Source: Xanthobacteraceae bacterium
GTDB taxonomy: Bacteria > Pseudomonadota > Alphaproteobacteria > Rhizobiales > Xanthobacteraceae
Assembly: GCA_030037185.1 (NCBI GenBank)
Contig: JASHRR010001521.1
Location: forward strand, 1 to 16,837
Length of the DNA stretch: 16,837 bases
Direction: 5' to 3'
The translations under genes and the position numbers were made by a program. The notes beneath the pieces were generated by a model that worked only from the letters and a program-made list of their open reading frames with translations, made no database searches and was not told where the DNA came from. This document shows positions 1 through 6,405 of this stretch, piece by piece (position 1 is the first letter of the stretch; every line of letters starts with the position of its first letter).

Positions 1-1181
1 AGAAATTCGCGCGGCCCGTAGGACGCCCATTTCTGCACCACCAGCAACCGGCTGGCGCCGGCATCGCAGGTCGCGATCGTGTCGCGCGGCATCACCGCAC
101 GGGCGGCCGCGACGGCGGCCTGCGGAGAAAGGCCGGCGGCGGGCGTGTTGAGCGCGTTCGACACCTGGTCGCGAAATTTTTTCGCGGCCTTCGCGCCCCA
201 TTCGGCGCCCTCGGGCGCGAGCTCCGCCAGCCTGCCGATCAGCCCCTTGAGATCGCCGACGATCTCCGGGTCCGCCGGAACGAAACCGTCGACGGTGGGG
301 ATCGAGGCGAGCGACAGCACGGGGATTTTGTACGGCCAGGGTTTCGGCTGCAGCTCCACGGCATCAAGGCCGATGGTGATGATGAGATCGGATTCATTGA
401 CCAGTTCACGCTCGATCAACCCGCCGATGATGCACCCGGCGCGCAAAGGATGGTCCTCCGCAATCGCGCCCTTGCATTTGGTGGTGGTGAGCACCGGAGC
501 GCCGAGCTTTTCGGCGAACGCAACAAGCTCGGCGGCTGCGTTGCACCAGTAGACGCCGAGACCCACGAGCAGCACCGGTCGCCGCGCGCGTTTGAGCACA
601 TCGAGCGCCGGCTTGAGATCGGCGCGATCGGGAGGAGGAAACACCAGGTTGGCAACCAGCGGCGGCTCGGCGACATCATCGCCGGCGTCTCGCGTGGTTT
701 CGCTCTGCGGCAATTCGAAATGCACCGGGCCGGGCGGCGCCCCGGTCGCGGTGCGCATTGCGCGCCGCACCTGCTGGCGCACCACCTTTGCATCGATCGT
801 GGTGCCCCATTTCACGATCGGCTCGTAGATCGCGAGCTGATTGAGCCGTTGCCGCAGCCCGATCTCATAGGTCGGCCGCGAGTAAGAGTCGGTGATGGCG
901 ATCAGCGGCGAGCGGTCGAGATAGGCATGCGCCACGCCGTTGACCATGTTGGTGGCGCCGGGCCCGCGGGTCGACAGGCAGATGCCCGGGCTGCCGGTGA
1001 TGTCGCCCCAGGTCGAGGCAAGCATCGCGCCCGCCACCTCCTGCTTCATCAGCACAAACCGAATCTGACGCTGCCGCGCCGCTTCCATCAACTCGACCGA
1101 TTCGCCGCCGGGATGTCCGACGATGAACGGCGTGCCGGCATCCTTGAATGCGGTTGCGAGCACTTCGACGGTCGTGGACAT
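1..1181 (-). CDS. Thiamine-diphosphate-dependent enzyme, acetolactate-synthase-like (3' end outside window)
   Basis: The minus-strand frame is open from an ATG at 1181 to the window edge, giving 393 codons; the family usually has about 540-600 residues, so the last third is missing. The ATG is preceded by a GGAGGG ribosome-binding site about 7 bases upstream. The N-terminal TPP-binding domain covers roughly residues 1-170: the catalytic-type glutamate is E48 in KQEVAGAML, and STRGPGATN followed by a DRSPLIAITD strand is typical of the acetolactate synthase / pyruvate oxidase / benzoylformate decarboxylase superfamily. The central domain (about 190-320) contains RRPVLLVGLGVYW, and the C-terminal catalytic domain begins near 345. 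The GDG...N cofactor motif would lie beyond the window. Substrate is unknown: no small regulatory subunit or branched-chain amino-acid gene is adjacent, so a biosynthetic IlvB role is not supported. It is transcribed away from the second TPP enzyme at 2513. Confidence 0.88.
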   Translation of the reverse strand, partial: MSTTVEVLATAFKDAGTPFIVGHPGGESVELMEAARQRQIRFVLMKQEVAGAMLASTWGDITGSPGICLSTRGPGATNMVNGVAHAYLDRSPLIAITDSYSRPTYEIGLRQRLNQLAIYEPIVKWGTTIDAKVVRQQVRRAMRTATGAPPGPVHFELPQSETTRDAGDDVAEPPLVANLVFPPPDRADLKPALDVLKRARRPVLLVGLGVYWCNAAAELVAFAEKLGAPVLTTTKCKGAIAEDHPLRAGCIIGGLIERELVNESDLIITIGLDAVELQPKPWPYKIPVLSLASIPTVDGFVPADPEIVGDLKGLIGRLAELAPEGAEWGAKAAKKFRDQVSNALNTPAAGLSPQAAVAAARAVMPRDTIATCDAGASRLLVVQKWASYGPREF

Positions 1182-1356
1182 TCGGCACCCTCCGATCAAT
1201 TTGCAGCCACCCAACTTAGAGCAGATTCCGATCGTTTTGAATCACTCTTTACACCGGCCTGTCAGCTTTGTTGCAGCCAGCAATGCCGGGCCGCTGCGCC
1301 GATAAGTCGCCTCAATCATCCCACGCTCGAAATTTAGCCAAATAGCCGCTAAACGG

Positions 1357-1401
1357 AATGATACGCCCAGGTGTTATTAATGATACGGCCGGAGTGTTAT
1401 T
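1357..1401. repeat. Tandem imperfect direct repeat, two copies of 22/23 bp
   Basis: Copy one is 1357-1378 and copy two is 1379-1401, directly abutting. Both begin AATGATACG and end GTGTTATT, differing only in a few central bases. The 22-bp spacing equals about two helical turns, so a protein binding both copies would sit on one face of the DNA. The repeat lies in the AT-rich part of the interval, about 175 bp upstream of the leftward TPP-enzyme start. A regulator-binding site is an inference; a chance or relic duplication is possible. Confidence 0.6.
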
Positions 1402-2452
1402 ATAGCTCAAAATCATCATTACGGCATAAAGCTCGAGCGGTTTCATCGACAATCCATTGTGGCGACAAAGGCCAAAACATATTGCGGATATGAGCCAATA
1501 CCCGGCCGGCAAGGCGCGGCTGCGGCGCAAAATTCGAAGCGATGGTGACGGCGCCGGAATCGGCGGAAATCGGCAAGGCCGAACACGGGTACCGGCCAAT
1601 CACCGTCGAGGCGGTGACGCTCTTTAAGAAGGACATGCCGCGGTCCCGGAGGGTGGAGACGGCGCAATCCGGCGCCGCCGAAGCGCTCTATGGACTGGGG
1701 GGGGGGCGGCGCTCGGCCGGCGCGAGCAGGAATTGACCCTCGCCAATCGCGGGCTGGTCTGGCAATTTAGGCGGTTCCTGCCGGTCCAGCGCGGCGCTCT
1801 TTGCGTGGCTTTCGGCGCGTTTGCGCCCTCGCCCGCCCTTTGGGCAGGTTCTCACAAGTCGTTGATTGCACGCGCGGCCGCAGCCGATGAAGACGGGCAG
1901 GCGTCATTGGCTGTTCATATGACGGAGCGTCCACGCCCCTGCTGCGACATCAGCCGGCGAGCACCGCCCTGCGCCCGGTCGGCGAAACTCGACTGACGCG
2001 GCGTGTGCGCATGTTGGTAGGTGTTGTTGCCGGGCGCTTGCCGATTTCCTCGAGTGCCGCTGCCGGCGCAGCCGACGCCGGCTACGCGACCAGTCTCATT
2101 TCCAATGCAGCAGGCGCGAGCGGGCATTGCACAACCGCTCGTTCGTGCGTCCGAAGTGCTGAATTGACCCTTGAGCTTTGGGCCATCAACCCGTCCATTC
2201 GCAAAAATGTGCTCGACAGGCTCAAGCGATGTTCCAGCGCGAGAACGCCAACATGGGGCGAAGCGATCGAGCGTCCACCAGGCGCAATCGAGATCGTCGG
2301 CAATGACGCCGGGGCCCGGCGATGCATGCGGTCAGGCCCGTGCAGCGGCAGCGGGCGAGGCCCCGTATCTTGGCAAGTCCGGTAAAGGTGTTATGACGTC
2401 AACATGAGCCGTCTTAACGGGTGCAGTCGGCGGTGAGCTGAGCCGGCCGGCC

Positions 2453-2481
2453 TTGACCGGATGGGATGGCGAGCCGAGAAT
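2453..2481 (+). promoter_or_regulatory. Candidate sigma-70-type promoter for the Tat-TPP enzyme gene
   Basis: TTGACC at 2453-2458 and GAGAAT at 2476-2481 are separated by exactly 17 bases. The expected transcription start near 2488 leaves a 25-nt leader containing a GAGGAG ribosome-binding site before the ATG at 2513. The -10 box is a weak match, so this is only a candidate. Confidence 0.35.
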
Positions 2482-2512
2482 TGCCGACCGATCAGCCTGC
2501 CAGAGGAGAGTC

Positions 2513-4456
2513 ATGTCGACACGCCGCCCGCCGCACGATCCGGATCGCCGCAAGTTCCTCAAAGGCGCGACGCTTGCGGGCGCTGCGGCCGTGACACCGC
2601 CGGTAGCGGCCGCCGCGCAGGGTGTCGCGCCGCGAGCGAACCTCAAGGCAGCTGCGCCAGGCCCGATCCAAACCGCGCTTGAGACCTCGCCGCCCGGGAA
2701 AGATCCGCAGACCCAGAGCACGAGCGGCGGCGACTTCATGGTCGACGTGCTGAGGACGCTCGACATCGATTATCTTGCGATGAACTGCGCCTCGAGCTTC
2801 CGCGGTCTCCACGAAGCCGTCATCAACTATGGCAGGAACGTCAAGCCGGAAATCCTCACCTGCAACCACGAGGAAATCGCGGTGGCGATGGGCCATGGCT
2901 ATGCGAAAATGGAAGGCAAGCCGCTCGCCATGATCTGCCACGGGGTGGTCGGCCTGCAGCACGCCACCATGGCCATCTACAACGCCTGGTGCGACCGGGT
3001 GCCGGTCTATTGCATCGGCGGCAACATCCTGGAAGCCAACAAGCGCGGCAGCAGCACGGCCGAGTGGGTGCATTCGGCGGTCGACATTGCGGCCGGCGTT
3101 CGCGACTGCACCAAATGGGACGACCAGCCGGCCTCGCTGCAGCATTTCGCCGAGTCGGCAGTGCGCGCCTACAAGATCGCCACGACCCCGCCGATGGGGC
3201 CGGTGCTGCTCTCGCTCGACGCAGAATTGCAGGAAAATCCGATCAAAGAGGCGCAAGACCTGCATATCCCCAAGTTGTCAAAGGTGGTGCCGCCGCAGGC
3301 CGATTCGGGCGCCATCGCCGAGGTCGCAAGACTCCTCGTCAACGCCGAGGCCCCCCTCATCGTGGTCGACCGCATGGCGCGCACGCAAGCTGGAATGGAA
3401 CGCCTCGTCGAGCTTGCCGAGGTGCTGCAATGCGCCGTGATGGACCGGTTCGGGCGCACCAACTTCCCCTCGCGCCATCCACTCAACCAGACGTTCCGGC
3501 GCAACGCGGTGGTCAGCCAGGCCGACGTGATCCTGGCGATCGAGATGAACGATCAGTGGGCAGCACTCAACGCCTTCCACGACCGCATCGTGCGCACCTC
3601 CCAACCGCTCTACAAGCGGACCGCCAAAATCATCTCGCTTGGCCTGCGCGACATGTATCTCAAGGCCAACTATCAGGATTTCGGCCGCTTCTCCGATACC
3701 GACATGTCGGTCGCGGGCGACGGCGAAGCCTCTCTCCCGGCGCTCACCGAGGCGGTCAAGAAGTTGATCGACGGCAGCCGCAAGTCCGCCTATGACGCGC
3801 GCGGCAAGCGATATGCGGCAGCGCGCCTCGCCATGCTGGAGCAGGCGAAGTCCGATGCGACGATCGGCTGGGATTCGACCCCGATCACCACCGGTCGGAT
3901 GTGCGCGGAGGTCTATGCCCAGATCAAGGACGAGGACTGGTCGCTGGTCGGCAGCACCATCGGCAACGCCTGGCCGATGCGGTTATGGAATATCGACAAG
4001 GTCCATCGCTGGAACGGCGGCTCGGGCGGTGCCGGCGTCGGCTACAATGCGCCGGCCTCGCTCGGCGCCGCGCTTGCCAACAAGCGCCGCGGCCGCCTGA
4101 CCGTGACGTTCAACGGCGACGGCGATCTTCTCTACGTGCCGAGCACGCTGTGGACGGCGGCGCACCATCGTATCCCGCTGCTTTACATCGTGCAGAACAA
4201 TCGCGCCTATCACCAGGAATACATGTACCTGCAGGCGATGGCGAACCGGCACGGCCGTGGCATCGAGAACGCTCACATCGGCACGACGATCACGGACCCG
4301 AACGTCGACTTCGCCACCGTAGCGCGCGGATTCGGAGTCCATGGCGAGGGGCCGATCAGCGACCCCAAGGAGCTGGCGCCGGCGCTCAAGCGAGCGCTCG
4401 CGGTCGTTAAGCGCGGCGAGCCGGCGCTGATCGATGTCGTAACGGACCCGCGGTGA
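2513..4456 (+). CDS. Tat-exported thiamine-diphosphate-dependent enzyme
   Basis: 647 residues. The ATG at 2513 is preferred over an upstream in-frame TTG (2453) because GAGGAG lies just before it and the twin-arginine motif then falls close to the N terminus. Residues 11-17 (DRRKFLK) fit the Tat consensus; an Ala-rich hydrophobic stretch follows with possible cleavage after the alanines at 33-35. The mature part has the three-domain TPP-enzyme layout: an N-terminal domain with the cofactor-activating glutamate E120 in CNHEEIAVAMGHGYAK, a central domain around 260-420 with APLIVVDRMAR, and a C-terminal catalytic domain with GDG at 535-537, 24 residues, then NN at 562-563, the Mg-TPP-binding motif. 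Tat export fits a protein that must fold around TPP in the cytoplasm before crossing the membrane. No clear FAD-binding signature was recognised. Substrate is unknown. The cytochrome c gene 96 bp downstream suggests a periplasmic oxidative decarboxylation or aldehyde/acyl oxidation, which is inference. Confidence 0.9.
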   Translation: MSTRRPPHDPDRRKFLKGATLAGAAAVTPPVAAAAQGVAPRANLKAAAPGPIQTALETSPPGKDPQTQSTSGGDFMVDVLRTLDIDYLAMNCASSFRGLHEAVINYGRNVKPEILTCNHEEIAVAMGHGYAKMEGKPLAMICHGVVGLQHATMAIYNAWCDRVPVYCIGGNILEANKRGSSTAEWVHSAVDIAAGVRDCTKWDDQPASLQHFAESAVRAYKIATTPPMGPVLLSLDAELQENPIKEAQDLHIPKLSKVVPPQADSGAIAEVARLLVNAEAPLIVVDRMARTQAGMERLVELAEVLQCAVMDRFGRTNFPSRHPLNQTFRRNAVVSQADVILAIEMNDQWAALNAFHDRIVRTSQPLYKRTAKIISLGLRDMYLKANYQDFGRFSDTDMSVAGDGEASLPALTEAVKKLIDGSRKSAYDARGKRYAAARLAMLEQAKSDATIGWDSTPITTGRMCAEVYAQIKDEDWSLVGSTIGNAWPMRLWNIDKVHRWNGGSGGAGVGYNAPASLGAALANKRRGRLTVTFNGDGDLLYVPSTLWTAAHHRIPLLYIVQNNRAYHQEYMYLQAMANRHGRGIENAHIGTTITDPNVDFATVARGFGVHGEGPISDPKELAPALKRALAVVKRGEPALIDVVTDPR

Positions 4457-4552
4457 CGCGGAATTCCCTCTGCCGCCGGCGAGCGAGGGCTGGGCAGGTC
4501 GCGGGGAACGCGCACGTTTTCTGCAATCTCATCCTCGAGCGAGGTGTTTTTG

Positions 4553-4930
4553 ATGCGTAAAGTCCTGAACCTGTTCGCCATGACGGCGGCGGTGGCAAGC
4601 CTGTGTTCGCCCGGATTTGGCGGCTTGGCCAGCGCCCAGGACGTCCCGGCGGGAGACGCCGTCAATGGCAAGCGGCTCTATCTTGCAACCTGCTTCGCGT
4701 GCCATGGGCGCTCCGGGCAAGGCGGCGCCATGAACGGTCCGGCGCCGATCCTCGCCAGGACCGCCATGCCGTTCGACGGCTTCAAGGCCCAGCTTCGCGA
4801 GCCCGTCAGCGACATGCCAGCTTACAGTAAAGCCGTCATGTCGGATCAGCAGATCGCGGATATCTACGCATTCGTCGAGACGTTGCCTGGGCCGCTGCCG
4901 GCCAAGGATATGGCGATCTTCAAGGACTGA
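4553..4930 (+). CDS. Small secreted class I c-type cytochrome
   Basis: 125 residues. The ATG at 4553 has GAGCGAGG at good spacing; a GTG nine bases upstream is the alternative. Residues 1 to about 29 form a Sec signal peptide ending in ASAQ. The mature protein has a single haem-attachment motif CFACH (C47, C50, H51), a glycine-rich GRSGQGG segment, the probable sixth ligand M88 in SDMPAYS, and the C-terminal helix IADIYAFVETLP typical of monohaem class I cytochromes. It acts in the periplasm as an electron carrier. It is on the same strand as the Tat-exported TPP enzyme, with 96 bp between them and no clear terminator, so it is probably its electron acceptor. Confidence 0.92.
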   Translation: MRKVLNLFAMTAAVASLCSPGFGGLASAQDVPAGDAVNGKRLYLATCFACHGRSGQGGAMNGPAPILARTAMPFDGFKAQLREPVSDMPAYSKAVMSDQQIADIYAFVETLPGPLPAKDMAIFKD

Positions 4931-4957
4931 GCCTGCCGCCCGCGTCGGGAGGCAGGC
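4931..4957 (+). terminator. Strong hairpin directly after the cytochrome c stop codon
   Basis: GCCTGCC (4931-4937) pairs with GGCAGGC (4951-4957), and inside it CCCG pairs with CGGG around a CGT loop, giving an 11-pair stem with two opposed single mismatched bases. There is no T-run after it, so it may act as a Rho-assisted terminator or an mRNA-stabilising 3' structure. It marks the end of the TPP enzyme-cytochrome unit. Confidence 0.6.
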
Positions 4958-5182
4958 CGGCGGCGACGTTGCGCGTTGTCTCCGCAGTTTCCAAAACCGA
5001 CCGCGAAACTTGCGGCATCGGCGCGCCCGTTTTGCGTGAAGGCGCAGTGCAGCTCGCAGCAGCATCTCTTCCAGTGGTGGCCGGGCTTGTTCCGGCGACC
5101 GCGATTATTTTTCACTCTGCTGCTAGGTTACCGCGGCTAACCGGCGACACCGCCGGCATGCGATGCGAAATGAATCATCCGG

Positions 5183-5569
5183 TCAACCGCCGGAGCCGGG
5201 CAAGAAACACCTTATGTGAAAGGCCTTCTGTCCATCGAGGTCGAAGGTCCACCAATACCAGACCGTCGCGTAGCCGAGCCGGTTCGGCTCATCAATGACG
5301 GCCTCGGCCGGGACGTCATGCCATTCGCCTTCAATTCGCACCTTATAGTGGTTGCCGGCGATGTCCCATTCATATTCCGCCGGGTGTCCGTCGGCGGTAG
5401 CGCAGCAGCCTTGACCCGTCTTGTCCTTCAGACCCTCAATCCATTTTCGTATTGCCGGATCAACATTGCTGTATTGGCCGTAATCCCTGGCGGCGGCGTC
5501 CGTCGCAAAGGCGACGCTGGCAAGCAGTGCGATCGCCAGGAGGGGCCATCTTATCGCATTCGCAATCAT
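5183..5569 (-). CDS. Small secreted protein of unknown function
   Basis: 128 residues from the ATG at 5569, chosen because a signal peptide starts there and a GGGG stretch lies about 7 bases upstream; the frame stays open further upstream but that part is not signal-like. Residues 1-27 are a Sec signal peptide (hydrophobic core PLLAIALLASVAFA, cleavage after DAAA). The mature part has C55-C56 in GQGCCAT, an aromatic-rich strand VWYWWTF (103-109) and C121 near the end in HIRCFLPGSGG, so a disulfide is possible. I do not recognise a named family, though it resembles conserved short exported hypotheticals of rhizobia. It lies convergent to the cytochrome gene and downstream of a two-component operon on the same strand, 178 bp after the regulator stop, probably as its own unit. 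Confidence 0.72.
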   Translation of the reverse strand: MIANAIRWPLLAIALLASVAFATDAAARDYGQYSNVDPAIRKWIEGLKDKTGQGCCATADGHPAEYEWDIAGNHYKVRIEGEWHDVPAEAVIDEPNRLGYATVWYWWTFDLDGQKAFHIRCFLPGSGG

Positions 5570-5694
5570 AGTTTGACCCCATGTGTCCCGCACCTGCCCG
5601 CCGTTGATCTCAACGAAGTGAAGCGAGCCGCGTTCCACGCGGCAACGCCCGGCGGGGGGAACTGAAGGATCGTTTTGAGCGCGACGGAGATTGC

Positions 5695-5729
5695 CGGCAA
5701 TGCTCCTGTCTAGCCTCCCGGCATTGCCG
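5695..5729 (-). terminator. Hairpin downstream of the response-regulator gene
   Basis: CGGCAATGC (5695-5703) pairs with GCATTGCCG (5721-5729) over nine bases around a 17-base loop. It lies about 20 bp beyond the stop codon of the regulator gene. The long loop and the absence of a T-run make terminator function uncertain. Confidence 0.4.
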
Positions 5730-5747
5730 CGGCGGCCGTGCGCCGCA

Positions 5748-6386
5748 TCAGGAGGGCGCTGCCAGGAGCTTGACGGCCGTGCTCACCAGCTCGGAAAGAT
5801 TGCTCGCCTTAAGTTTCTGCTTGAGCTGAGAGCTGACGTTGACGACGGTTTTGTAGCTTACGTGGAGTTCATCGGCGATCCGATCATAGGCCTTGCCATC
5901 GGCGAGCAGCGCCAGGACTTGCAACTCGCGCGGGGTCAGGTCTGACAGCGGATTGCGGCCTGCCACGCGCGAACCGGCGAGCGCCACCTTCACGGCCAGC
6001 TCGCTGTCGAGGTAAGGCACTCCGCTCGCGGTCTGCTGCACCGCTTTGACAAGCTGTTCCGACGCGGTGTCCTTGAGCACGTAGCCCGTCGCCCCCGCCT
6101 CCAAGGAGTGCGCGACGATCATCGCATCATTGTGCATGCTGAGCACCAGGATGCGGGCGCGCGGATTGTGGGTGCGAATGCGGCGAATAAGGTCGAGTCC
6201 GCCGAGGCCCTTGCCGCGGATGGCGAGGTCAACGACGATAACGTCGGGCTGGTGGCGCCGATAGAGTCTGTAGCCGGCGACAAGATCGCTGGCGGTCAGC
6301 ACCGGTTCCATGCCGGCGTCCTCCAGCACGCGCCGGCAGCCCTGCAGCACGATGGGGTGATCATCGATGATGAGAACTGTGGTCAT
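5748..6386 (-). CDS. NarL/LuxR-family response regulator
   Basis: 212 residues. The receiver domain (1 to about 120) has the acidic pair D8-D9, the phosphoacceptor D53 in VIVVDLAI, S83 in VLSMH and the conserved K105 in GYVLKDTAS. The C-terminal LuxR-type helix-turn-helix covers about 148-205, starting LTPRELQVLALLADG; the recognition region is HVSYKTVVNVSSQLKQKL. The usual threonine-valine-rich helix is thus intact, with Asn-Val replacing the commoner Lys/Arg positions. It starts 19 bp after the stop codon of the histidine kinase, its presumed partner, and would be transcribed with it. It should bind DNA as a phosphorylated dimer; target genes are unknown, with the CoA-transferase divergent from the kinase and the secreted protein at 5183-5569 as nearest candidates. 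Confidence 0.95.
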   Translation of the reverse strand: MTTVLIIDDHPIVLQGCRRVLEDAGMEPVLTASDLVAGYRLYRRHQPDVIVVDLAIRGKGLGGLDLIRRIRTHNPRARILVLSMHNDAMIVAHSLEAGATGYVLKDTASEQLVKAVQQTASGVPYLDSELAVKVALAGSRVAGRNPLSDLTPRELQVLALLADGKAYDRIADELHVSYKTVVNVSSQLKQKLKASNLSELVSTAVKLLAAPS

Positions 6387-6405
6387 GGGGTGCCAGCGCG
6401 TGACT

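Larger units (their letters stand above)
1182..2512. other. Gene-poor interval between divergent TPP-enzyme genes
   Basis: About 1.3 kb with no convincing gene on either strand. The open frames present are short, rich in Ala/Arg/Ser/Pro, lack ribosome-binding sites and match no family I recognise. The part at about 1320-1500 is clearly more AT-rich than its surroundings and holds a tandem repeat (1357-1401). A run of ten G lies at 1697-1706. The 11-base word GAATTGACCCT occurs at 1730-1740 and again at 2161-2171. An 8-base palindrome TGACGTCA is at 2394-2401. The stretch could be a decayed gene region; I cannot name the original gene. Confidence 0.6.

Noticed and set aside
1215..1245. Stretch resembling rhizobial intergenic repeats (AGAGCAGATTCCGATCG)
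   Set aside because: The resemblance is from memory only, with no second copy in this window and no clear palindrome.
450..1337. A 295-codon plus-strand frame
   Set aside because: It is antisense to the TPP enzyme, which has clear family motifs; the frame has no recognisable domain.
2332..2766. A 144-codon minus-strand frame over the start of the Tat-TPP enzyme
   Set aside because: It overlaps the Tat signal region antisense, has no ribosome-binding site or family, and is Ala/Pro/Ser-rich.
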